Shown: piece after piece, positions 14,438 to 21,375 of the stretch | Numbering within the stretch: the stretch's first letter is position 1 | How the letters are laid out: every line of letters starts with the position of its first letter | Assembly (NCBI GenBank): GCA_031266495.1 | Contig: JAISAX010000546.1 | Span: 1 to 27,601, forward strand | Reading direction: 5' to 3' | Length of the DNA: 27,601 nt | Source of the DNA: Opitutaceae bacterium | Lineage (GTDB): Bacteria; Verrucomicrobiota; Verrucomicrobiae; Opitutales; Opitutaceae | Translations under genes and position numbers: made by a program | Notes under the pieces: generated by a model | Told to the model about the DNA's origin: nothing | Database searches by the model: none | What the model saw: the letters and a program-made list of their open reading frames with translations, nothing else

Positions 14438-17170
14438 TCAGCGAAGCCAGAGCGGCCCGTATTTCTCCGGGTCTTTGCCTTCGTTGACGCCGCCAAAGAG
14501 CTGGAGTGCGCGACGGCTTTTCTTGCCTGAATCGGCATCCATGACCGAAAGGGCGATGCCGATGGGCGTTCCCGCCTCGGGTGCCTTGTCCAGCCCCAGG
14601 GTTTCCCATGGGAAACGGATCTCGTAAGTCGTCACGTCACCGCTGCGTGTGATCGACTGGCCGATACGGTCATCCGGGGTGCCGACGGGCAATTCCGGCA
14701 CATGGGAAATCCACCGCCAGTTGGCCGGAGTCTCGCGGGGCTTTCCGCTCCAGCCGACTCCGTATTCAAAAACGCGGTGGCCTTTGAGGCCGAAGAGATC
14801 GTTGGCCTCCCAGGTCTTGGCGTAGTCGGGATCGAGCCCGATCTGGATGGAATCCTGCGACCAGAGGGCCTCGGGGTTGGTGGTGGCGTGCGTATTGAGG
14901 TGTTCGTCATCGCGCACCACTACACGAAGGTAGAGGGCGTCAGGGTTCCAGGCGGATTGCAGGGTGGCAGCGCAATCTTCCGGCGCAATGGGGCCGCCAA
15001 ATTGTCCCCACCTGGAAAAATCAATGGCCGGGATCTTTGCCCAGTCTGGCCGGGCTCCGGCGGCGGGAAGCCGGCTGCTGGCGACCAGCGTGATATCAAG
15101 CGGGTGGACGATCTGGTCGCGCCGGTCCGCATGGCGGCTGTCGATGGTAAGGCGCCCCCGATATCGCTGGCCGGGAATCAGGCCACGCAATGGAATCGAG
15201 AGCTCGCGTGTTTCCCCGGCCTGCATCAGTGGCGGATCGATGAACTGGTCGCGGGCTCCATCGAGAGCCACGGCCACTCGGGTGGTGAGTGGCGTGGTCG
15301 TATGCGATGTCAGATTCGCAACGAGTCGGGACGTCGCAGCCCCGGGGGGCCATTGCAACGAGGGTGCGTCAATGCCGAGGGGCGGAATCACTCGCACGGG
15401 CTGGGCCAGCCAGCCGTCTCCATCCGGTGCCAGGACGAGGTAATCTCCGTTGGGGGCGGAGGCGGGGACGACCACGTGGTGGTTGTCCGGCGTGGAAAGC
15501 GGAGCGGGAGCAATCCATGGGGCGGTTTTGGGAAGAGCAACGGGTTCTCCGCCGCGCATGACGTCGAGTGGTGGCAGGGTATGGAGAGCGGGTGCTTGCC
15601 GGGTGGCAAATTCGAGGAAGACGGGACTGGGCGAAAGCGTCAGTCGCGATGAATTTCCTGGCAGATCGCGGCCTGTCATGCTGGTGCGGCGGATGGTCGG
15701 GAGAGGGAGATCGACGCTGCGATCCCCTTCCGTGTCCCAGGCGATGGCGATGGAGTTGGCGTTGTCGCGCTCGAACAGGACTAGATGCGTGGAGGGTGCA
15801 AGGCGGAGCCAGTTGCCGGAACCGCGCACACCGGCGATCCAGCGGGCGAGGTTGGCGTAGGCGGCAAAGGAGGGCTTGGGTGTCTCGTCATCGTTGACGA
15901 TGGAAAATCCGCGCTCGCCGGCATTGGGCGCCGCTTTGTACTGGAGGCAGAAATACGTGGCGTTCTCGACCCCGCGCGCGGCCAGTAGGGTGAGGGAGCG
16001 GGTGAGGTGGCGGGCCTGGGTGATTTCATCGACCGGCTTCTGCCAAGTGCCTTTGCCAGAGGTCCAGCCGAATTCGGTGAGGTGCAGGGGAAAGTCGGGA
16101 CGGACGGCTTCGCGCAACCAGTCCTGCAGGTCGATTACGCGCTGGATAAATTCACCTTCGGGCGCCGTGCCGTCCACGTAGGCGTGGATGACGAGGCCAT
16201 CGAAATGATCGAGCAGTCCGAGCCGGTTGGCCGTATCGAGGTCGAGGCGGGCGGGGTCCTTGATGCGAATGGTGGAAAAACCCGGTCCCATGACCTTGGT
16301 CTTCGGGCTGGCCGCCTTGATGCCGTCGGCAATGGACGCGAGGGCATGGACGAGGTCCTCGCTGGTCCCTTTCCATTGCCATTCGGGTTCGTTGTAGATC
16401 TCGAAATAACGGGGAAAGTGGGGCCCTTGTTGTCCGGCCCAGGCCGCCACGAGCTTCGTGAGGTTTTCATAGCTGGTGGGGCGGGAAAAGGTGGAGCCGA
16501 ACTTTTTCTTTTTTTCGGGCGGGGTCTCCAGAATCCACTCGGGTAGTCCAAAGGAAATGACGCCGACTTGCTCGAAGGGGGTTTGCTGAAAGAGCTTCCG
16601 GACCGGGGTGACGGGGGGCGGGTCAAGCAGGTCGGATTTGAGGTCGAAAATGGAGACCATGCGCCGGTTCCAGCGGGCGCCGGCGGCAAGCACGAGATCG
16701 GGATCGCCCTGCACCGTCCAGAGGCCGAGGCGCGACTGGTGGCGGACGGCATCGTCGAGCAGCGGTCCGACGACGGCGGCGGTTGTCTTGTGCGTCTCCG
16801 TCTTGCCGTCGGCATGAGTGAGGCGGGCTTCGATGGCGTAGTAGCCGGGAGTGGCGAGCGGGATTTTGACGTGGGTCTGGCCAAGGGGGAGGGGGTGGGT
16901 GGCGAGGGTGGTGCCGTTCTCGTCGCGAAGGGTGAGGAGGCCGCTTGTCATGGGGTTGGCGGTGGCGGCGGCTGCGGAGGGCAGGCGAAAGGTCAGCGCG
17001 CCGGTAGTGGCCGTGATGATGTTGCCTTTGGCGTCGGATACGAAGGCGGGCGCGGCAGGCGCGGCAGGCGCGGCGGGAGGAACGGACGCGGCGAAGAGAG
17101 TGAGACGCTCGACAGGAAGTAGCAGGAGGCCGGTTAGGACAAGGCTGGTGGTGCGGTAATGGTCGGACAT
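14438..17170 (-). CDS. Secreted clan GH-A glycoside hydrolase with C-terminal CBM9-like domain
   Basis: 910 aa from ATG 17170. The frame extends upstream to 17329, but that part translates hairpin repeats and is rejected. A signal peptide (about residues 8-28) is followed by a Pro/Ala linker (PPAAPAAPAAPA) coded by 9-bp repeats. Residues ~42-136 form a beta-sandwich. A TIM barrel then carries the acid/base segment FEIYNEPEWQW (E261) and the likely nucleophile LHLTEFGWTS (E366), placing it in clan GH-A near GH39/GH5. Linker beta-domains follow. The last ~185 residues (SAWNPDALYLRVVVRDDEH ... YEIRFPWETLGL) match the CBM9-like carbohydrate-binding fold. It probably attacks an extracellular polysaccharide chain. 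Second to last gene of the 12369-19612 cluster. Confidence 0.85.
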   Translation of the reverse strand: MSDHYRTTSLVLTGLLLLPVERLTLFAASVPPAAPAAPAAPAFVSDAKGNIITATTGALTFRLPSAAAATANPMTSGLLTLRDENGTTLATHPLPLGQTHVKIPLATPGYYAIEARLTHADGKTETHKTTAAVVGPLLDDAVRHQSRLGLWTVQGDPDLVLAAGARWNRRMVSIFDLKSDLLDPPPVTPVRKLFQQTPFEQVGVISFGLPEWILETPPEKKKKFGSTFSRPTSYENLTKLVAAWAGQQGPHFPRYFEIYNEPEWQWKGTSEDLVHALASIADGIKAASPKTKVMGPGFSTIRIKDPARLDLDTANRLGLLDHFDGLVIHAYVDGTAPEGEFIQRVIDLQDWLREAVRPDFPLHLTEFGWTSGKGTWQKPVDEITQARHLTRSLTLLAARGVENATYFCLQYKAAPNAGERGFSIVNDDETPKPSFAAYANLARWIAGVRGSGNWLRLAPSTHLVLFERDNANSIAIAWDTEGDRSVDLPLPTIRRTSMTGRDLPGNSSRLTLSPSPVFLEFATRQAPALHTLPPLDVMRGGEPVALPKTAPWIAPAPLSTPDNHHVVVPASAPNGDYLVLAPDGDGWLAQPVRVIPPLGIDAPSLQWPPGAATSRLVANLTSHTTTPLTTRVAVALDGARDQFIDPPLMQAGETRELSIPLRGLIPGQRYRGRLTIDSRHADRRDQIVHPLDITLVASSRLPAAGARPDWAKIPAIDFSRWGQFGGPIAPEDCAATLQSAWNPDALYLRVVVRDDEHLNTHATTNPEALWSQDSIQIGLDPDYAKTWEANDLFGLKGHRVFEYGVGWSGKPRETPANWRWISHVPELPVGTPDDRIGQSITRSGDVTTYEIRFPWETLGLDKAPEAGTPIGIALSVMDADSGKKSRRALQLFGGVNEGKDPEKYGPLWLR
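17049..17080. repeat. 9-bp tandem repeat coding the Pro/Ala linker
   Basis: Units GGCGCGGCA (17049), GGCGCGGCA (17058) and GGCGCGGCG (17067), followed by GGAGG. They encode the AAPAAPAAP linker behind the signal peptide of the GH-A enzyme. Confidence 0.75.
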
Positions 17171-17390
17171 GGTGAGTGGAAATGGCAGTGTGGGAGAGTG
17201 GCGAGGGAATGGGATGGGGAGAGGAGAGGAGAGGAGAGGAGGGCGACGCGGAGCGTCGTCCTCGGGCTGAAAGCCCGTGCCACTTCCGGAACGGAGGGGC
17301 AACGCTTGCGGGCGAGACGCCCGCGCCACTCCGGATCACGGGCTGGAAGCCCGTGCCACTTCCGGATGCGGGCGAGACGCCCGCGCCACT
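17171..17390. repeat. Intergenic hairpin array (five hairpins) and GGAGA microsatellite
   Basis: Hairpins: CGACGC-GGA-GCGTCG (17244-17258), CGGGCT-GAA-AGCCCG (17263-17277), GCGGGCG-AGA-CGCCCGC (17308-17324), CACGGGCT-GGA-AGCCCGTG (17337-17355) and GCGGGCG-AGA-CGCCCGC (17368-17384). Most are followed by (G)CCACT and TCCGGA. Before them lies a (GGAGA)n stretch (17218-17240). The array fills the gap between the jelly-roll gene stop (17391) and the GH-A start (17170). It could stall transcription or protect mRNA ends within the operon. Confidence 0.8.
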
Positions 17391-18047
17391 TTAGCGGACA
17401 GGCTGGTATTCAATGGAGATGTCGTCGAGCCAGATGGTCGCCGGGGTCTGTTCCTTGTTGATGACGAGCATCAGCGAGACGCTGCGCGTGCGGCTGTGAA
17501 GCGTGCCTTCGGCGGCGAGTTCCTGCCATGTGGCGGTTTCGGCAACGGGTACGAGCGTCTTTTTGTTTTCGAGGAGGCGGAGGCTCGCGCCTTTCTCGTC
17601 GCGTTCGAGTACGCGGATGCCGACGCCGTTCTCAATGACTCCTTCGGCGCGCGCATAGAGGCGGATGTGCAGTTTTCCGGGGGCAACGGTCTCGGCGGGG
17701 GCGTCGGTTGCCGGAGGGGACGGGATTTTTATGGAGGGGGTGTGGACGATTTTTTCGCCTCCGGTCGTATCCAGAAGCCGGATGCACATGGCGTTGACGC
17801 CGGAATGAGGATCGATGATGTCGAGTTTTACAGTGAAGGGGGTTTTCCACCCGGTGGCGGGTTTGTAGGTGCTGCCGTGGCCGGCTCCCCAGTCGGGGAT
17901 GTAGGCGGGGATGTTTTCAAAGGTGTATTTGGCGAGTAGTTGCGGCGGCTCGGCGGCAGCGGCGGTCGCCGCATCCTGGGCGCATGTCTGATGGATCGCG
18001 CAGGCGAACAGGAGGGAGAGGGCGAGTGGGCGGAGGTCGGGTGTCAT
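17391..18047 (-). CDS. Secreted small beta-sandwich (CBM-like) protein
   Basis: 218 aa from ATG 18047 with a signal peptide ending near residue 23 (LALSLLFACAIHQTCA-QD). The mature part, from KYTFENIPAYIPDWGAGHGS on, ends in SVSLMLVINKEQTPATIWLD followed by DISIEYQPVR. It has the pattern of jelly-roll carbohydrate-binding modules (CBM4/9/22-like), in which the last strand holds '.WLDDI.I.Y'. There is no catalytic domain, so it may act as a glycan-binding accessory protein. It lies between a pseudopilin gene (54 bp upstream) and the GH-A hydrolase, supporting a role in the same polysaccharide system. Family name uncertain; secretion and fold are likely. Confidence 0.72.
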   Translation of the reverse strand: MTPDLRPLALSLLFACAIHQTCAQDAATAAAAEPPQLLAKYTFENIPAYIPDWGAGHGSTYKPATGWKTPFTVKLDIIDPHSGVNAMCIRLLDTTGGEKIVHTPSIKIPSPPATDAPAETVAPGKLHIRLYARAEGVIENGVGIRVLERDEKGASLRLLENKKTLVPVAETATWQELAAEGTLHSRTRSVSLMLVINKEQTPATIWLDDISIEYQPVR

Positions 18048-18101
18048 GATGGATAAATTACAGGTTGGAAACCGGAGAGGGGAGGATTTCCGGCAAGCGG
18101 G

Positions 18102-18830
18102 TTATTGGGTGATGCCGACAAGCCAGGGATTCGGCGTTTGGGTTGTGCGCAGGTCTTGCCTGGTTTTGAGCGCGATGTGGGCATCGGCGTAGGCAATGTA
18201 CCCCTTGCCGTTGTGACGCGGGGCAAACGTGTCAAAATTAGCCCAGAACGAGGCCTGCTTGTTGCCGGTATCCTCATTGGCGATGGAGGGATTTGCCAGT
18301 TTGCTTTCACCAAAAAGGATGGTTCGGGAGGAAAGGATGGCGGAGAACCTGTAGCGCCCGTGGTCCCAGTAGTGTTGCTCGCCATTGCCACCCCAATGAC
18401 CTCCGGTGTTGTGGGCGATTTCGGAGTTGATGCCGTAATGCGGCGGTTCGGCAATGGGAGTGGTGTCGTCGTTATTGACAGAGCCACAGGCGCCAAGAGC
18501 GGGGGTGAAGCCAATGGCGCTTAACCCATTGTTCTTTTTCCACTGTGAAGTAAAAAACTTTGCGGGTTGCCCCCACAGGGCGGGTGGCGTCCAGTCGCCG
18601 TTTTCCTGCGCCCAGACGGCGGCGAGCGTGGCGATCTGCCGGATGTTGGAGCCGCAGCGGGCTTGATGGGCTTGCGCCCGGACTTTTCCAACGGCTCCGA
18701 GTGTAATGGCCGCAAGAATACCGATGATGGCGATGACGGTCAGCAGCTCGACGAGCGTGAAGGCGCGTCGGGTTGGCCGGGGGGCGGGGGCGGGGCGGAA
18801 GGCGGGGTGGTGGGCGGGGAGGGATTTCAT
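18102..18830 (-). CDS. Type II pseudopilin-like protein, H-X9-DA C-terminus
   Basis: 242 aa from ATG 18830. The leader is 23 residues, rich in His/Pro/Arg, ending in Ala before [20 protein letters not shown]. The helix is followed by GKVRAQAHQARCGSNIRQIA. The C-terminal H206-X9-D216-A (RHNGKGYIAYADAHIAL) identifies the same family as the other three pseudopilins, although the central parts share little, consistent with specialised minor pseudopilins. Probably cleaved by a prepilin peptidase and assembled in a type II-like pseudopilus. It sits between the hypothetical gene at 18884-19612 and the secreted CBM-like gene. Confidence 0.9.
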   Translation of the reverse strand: MKSLPAHHPAFRPAPAPRPTRRAFTLVELLTVIAIIGILAAITLGAVGKVRAQAHQARCGSNIRQIATLAAVWAQENGDWTPPALWGQPAKFFTSQWKKNNGLSAIGFTPALGACGSVNNDDTTPIAEPPHYGINSEIAHNTGGHWGGNGEQHYWDHGRYRFSAILSSRTILFGESKLANPSIANEDTGNKQASFWANFDTFAPRHNGKGYIAYADAHIALKTRQDLRTTQTPNPWLVGITQ

Positions 18831-18883
18831 GACTGGTTTTTTCGGGTTTTGGCGGTTCAGTTGCGGGTTGCGGCCTGGTTTTT

Positions 18884-19612
18884 TCAGGGTTCGGTTTTTT
18901 GTCCCTGGCGGACGGTGACGGTGACATGGGTTTCGAGGCCGATGGGTTGGCCGGTTTTGCCGATGAGGCGGAAGAGGTAGTCGCGTTGTTCGACGCGGTC
19001 GGCGGGGGCGGGGCGGGGGTCGGTCAGGTGGGCTTCAGCGCTGCTGAGCACGAAGACGCTGCCCTGGTCGTCGTGGTAATCGCAGTGCAGGATGAGGGAT
19101 TTGGCGGGCGCGGGGATGCTGGCTATGAAGTGTTGCAGGTTGCCGTCGAATTGCGCCCTCACGGTGCTCCGGAGGGTGGCGGGATCAACGGGCGCGGGGG
19201 CCGTGGGGAGGAGGCGGAGGGCGCGTTTGATGTCGTCGGTGCACTTGGCGTTGTTGATAAAACCGTCAATCAGGTCGAAGGCTTGGGGGTAGTAGCCGCC
19301 GTTGGTCAGGTTGACGTTGGAGGCGGGGCCGGTGGGGGCTTTGTTGGGGCGGATGTAGAGCTGGGTGCCGGCGGTGGCCCACCAGGCGTGGTCTTTGTCG
19401 GCGGTGCGCTCTTTGGCGATGATCTGGGCGTTGTTTTGCCAGGTTTCGGTGGCGAGGGCCGTGCCCCAGGTGGACTGGAGCTGGTCATAGGTGTCGTTGC
19501 TGATGCCGAGCGTGGTCTTGAAGTTGGGCAGTTCGGTGATGAAGTTCTCTCCCCATTCGCGCTGCTCTTTTTCGGTCGTGGGGAAGTAATTGCGGTGGAT
19601 GTGTCGGGTCAT
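18884..19612 (-). CDS. Conserved-looking hypothetical protein
   Basis: 242 aa from ATG 19612. The frame is open up to 20068, but that extension translates the GGGGACG repeat cluster (VPG-rich) and is rejected. I do not recognise the family with certainty. Visible: no signal peptide; the N-terminus begins MTRHIHRNYFPTTEKEQREW; a Trp-rich centre reads AWWATAGTQLYIRPNKAPTG; and the C-terminal ~90 residues look like a beta-sandwich (Ig/FnIII-like), with YLFRLIGKTGQPIGLETHVT near the end. The gene stands 53 bp upstream of a pseudopilin on the same strand, so it probably heads or belongs to that operon. No Shine-Dalgarno sequence is seen. Confidence 0.72.
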   Translation of the reverse strand: MTRHIHRNYFPTTEKEQREWGENFITELPNFKTTLGISNDTYDQLQSTWGTALATETWQNNAQIIAKERTADKDHAWWATAGTQLYIRPNKAPTGPASNVNLTNGGYYPQAFDLIDGFINNAKCTDDIKRALRLLPTAPAPVDPATLRSTVRAQFDGNLQHFIASIPAPAKSLILHCDYHDDQGSVFVLSSAEAHLTDPRPAPADRVEQRDYLFRLIGKTGQPIGLETHVTVTVRQGQKTEP

Positions 19613-20134
19613 GGCAAGAAATGGCTGAATGCTGAAAACTGAAGGTTGATATGGCTTTGAGATGTTCCGAAATCCGGTAAATGGGCTCGGGTATTTGGTA
19701 AATGGGTTCCTGAACCCGGGAGAACCGCCCGGGGGGACGGAAAAAAGGATCCCGGGGACGGAGAAAAGGTTTCCGGGGACGTCGGGATGTGGGCCAGGGA
19801 CGGGACTTTTTGGCGCACTCTCCGTCGTCCCTGCCTTGGGGACGTTGAGTTCTGGTCCGGGGACGTTGGGTACGGGGCTTGTTTCCGTCGTCCCTGGCAC
19901 ACTTTTGGATAAAATTGGGAAAAAACGGGGTTTTGGGGGCTTCAAACAGCCCGTCCCTGGCCTACATTCCGTCGTCCCCGGGATGGTTTTTTCAAAAAGG
20001 TGAATCCTTTTTTCCAAAAGTGCTCCGGGGACGCCGGGTACAGGGATGGTTTTCTTCGTCCCTGTCACACTTTTGTCGGGAGGGAGCGCCCTTCCGGTTT
20101 GAAGCGGGAGGGGGCCGCGGGAGGGGGGGGGATG
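19613..20134. repeat. REP-like cluster of GGGGACG/CGTCCC motifs
   Basis: About eleven copies of the core GGGGACG or its complement CGTCCC lie between 19729 and 20062 in both orientations. Three copies share a longer 19-bp form, CGTCCCTGGCACACTTTTG, at 19889-19907, a one-mismatch copy at 20057-20075 and a diverged inverted copy at 20015-20033. No convincing gene is present; the frames through it give Val-Pro-Gly-rich low-complexity sequence. The promoter for the downstream hypothetical gene should lie in the A/T-richer part 19613-19690. Confidence 0.75.
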
Positions 20135-20995
20135 TTATCGGCGGCGGATAAGGAGAACGGCGCCGAGGGCGGCCAGAGCGGCCAGCGCGGCGCTGGTGGA
20201 GGGTTCGGGGACGGCGGCGGCGGCGGTGAATGTGGCGTCGATGCCGGTGAAGCTCGCCAGAGAGGCGTTGAGGCCGCCGCCACTCATGAGGCCCACGCGG
20301 TCGAAGGTCCAGGTGAGCGGCGTCGTGTCATTATAGGTGCCGCCGATGGTGTAGCTGGTCGTGCCGGTGCCGGTGATCGCCCAGGTTATGCTTAGCCCGG
20401 CGCTGGTTCGTTCGAGGGTGAGGGAAAAGGTGTAGGTGCCGGTGCCGAAGGTCGTTGCCGGGCTTCCTGCAAGGCTCTGGAGTGCGGTGGCCGATGCTTC
20501 GGCGTTGTTGAAGTAGGCGGCGGTGTTGCTTTCAAGGCGTTCCCAGAGGCGGCCGTTGGGATTGCCGCCGGTGCCGCTGTTGGTGGCGAAGTAGCCGAGC
20601 CAGCCGTTGTTGTTGCTGCTGCCGTGGGTGTCGAAGAGTCCGAAGCGGAATTGGTCGGAGCCCGCGTTTCCCGCTGCTCCTTCCTTGGTTTCATCGATCG
20701 TGATGCTGGCGGAGCCCGAAAAGGTGAGCGTGTCGCCGACTGCGGCGAGTGTCAGGGTTGCGGGCAGGGTGGCGTAGATTTGATAGCCGTTCGCGGAACT
20801 GGCGGTGCTGTCGCCGAAGACGGGATTGGCGGTGTCCAGTCCGCTGATGGTCGCGTTGCCGGTGGTCTTCGTCCATGCGGAGACCGGATCGGCGTGCGCG
20901 GCGGAGATGGGGAGGAGGAGGGCGGCCAGGATGACGGCTCCGGTTCCGGCGCAGAAGCGCAGGTAATTGATATGTTGTATGGTTCGGGTGTTCAT
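20135..20995 (-). CDS. PEP-CTERM sorting-domain protein
   Basis: 286 aa from ATG 20995. The signal peptide (residues ~15-35, AGTGAVILAALLLPISAAHA) is followed by a single beta-rich domain (about 36-258) with the pattern of concanavalin/LamG-like PEP-CTERM proteins ('FRFGLFDTHGSSNNNGWLGY', 'YTFSLTLERTSAGLSITWAI'). It ends with a sorting signal from residue 262: VPEPSTSAAL, a hydrophobic helix and RRR. Presumably exported, processed by an exosortase and surface- or matrix-located. A 36-bp inverted-repeat operator lies 35 bp upstream of the start, the same motif as in the LacI/pseudopilin intergenic region. Function of the beta-domain unknown, possibly glycan binding. Confidence 0.88.
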   Translation of the reverse strand: MNTRTIQHINYLRFCAGTGAVILAALLLPISAAHADPVSAWTKTTGNATISGLDTANPVFGDSTASSANGYQIYATLPATLTLAAVGDTLTFSGSASITIDETKEGAAGNAGSDQFRFGLFDTHGSSNNNGWLGYFATNSGTGGNPNGRLWERLESNTAAYFNNAEASATALQSLAGSPATTFGTGTYTFSLTLERTSAGLSITWAITGTGTTSYTIGGTYNDTTPLTWTFDRVGLMSGGGLNASLASFTGIDATFTAAAAVPEPSTSAALAALAALGAVLLIRRR

Positions 20996-21029
20996 GGGTG
21001 TGATGGCAGGGCCGGGAAAACGGAAAGAG

Positions 21030-21065
21030 AGAAAGTAGTTTCCTTGAGGAGGGCAAGTACTTTCT
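21030..21065. promoter_or_regulatory. Inverted-repeat operator (copy 1) upstream of a PEP-CTERM gene
   Basis: AGAAAGTAGTT (21030-21040), a 14-bp spacer (TCCTTGAGGAGGGC), then AAGTACTTTCT (21055-21065). The arms are complementary except for one base. Arm sequence, spacer length and the spacer ends (TC.TTG...GGC) agree with the copy at 25584-25621. Located 35 bp upstream of the PEP-CTERM start. Confidence 0.7.
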
Positions 21066-21086
21066 TTTTGGAAAATCGTTTTTTTT

Positions 21087-21260
21087 AACTGATGTTACGC
21101 GGAAGATGCCTTTTGAAGAACCATTCAAGGCTGGGAGGCCAAAACGAGGTCTCCGTAACCATCGCAATTACATCAGGTACCGATAAAATCCAGATAACCT
21201 GCCATCAGCCTGACGGAGACCTCGGAGAGGTCTCCCTACCCGCTTCGCGGTACATCAGTT
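21087..21260. mobile_element. MITE-like element with terminal inverted repeats
   Basis: The left end AACTGATGTTACGCGGAAG (21087-21105) is the near-perfect reverse complement of the right end CTTCGCGGTACATCAGTT (21243-21260), giving a 174-bp unit with no coding capacity. Inside are a perfect hairpin GGAGACCTC-GGA-GAGGTCTCC (21215-21235) and a further GAGGTCTCC (21146-21154). The end sequence equals the tail seen next to hairpins at 12360 and 23842. T-runs flank both sides. No transposase is present in the window, so any movement would need one in trans. Confidence 0.65.
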
Positions 21261-21341
21261 TTTTAAGCTGGTGTTGCGGGTTTCGGCAGGGGCGTCGGGG
21301 GCGATGGCCGCTTCGGCTGGATTGGCTCATATCCCCTTCGC

Positions 21342-21361
21342 GGGCGTCGCACGCGACGCCC
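21342..21361. repeat. Perfect hairpin after the GH95 gene
   Basis: GGGCGTCGC-AC-GCGACGCCC, followed by CTACGG. It lies 15 bp beyond the GH95 stop codon. It differs from the hairpin at 23813-23832 by a compensated base pair, and could act as a terminator-like or mRNA-end element. Confidence 0.7.
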
Positions 21362-21375
21362 CTACGGTCGTGGGG

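Noticed and set aside
17171..17329. N-terminal extension of the GH-A enzyme
   Set aside because: It translates the hairpin array and a GGAGA microsatellite; the ATG at 17170 is followed by a proper signal peptide.
17244..17384. CRISPR-like array
   Set aside because: Units are self-complementary hairpins with alternating sequence and very short, irregular spacing; no unique spacers and no cas genes.
19613..20068. 152-residue N-terminal extension of the hypothetical protein
   Set aside because: It is a translation of the GGGGACG repeat cluster, Val/Pro/Gly-rich without domain character.
21342..21361. Classical rho-independent terminator for GH95
   Set aside because: The hairpin is strong but no T-run follows on the transcribed strand, and the same hairpin type occurs within operons, so it is listed as a repeat.
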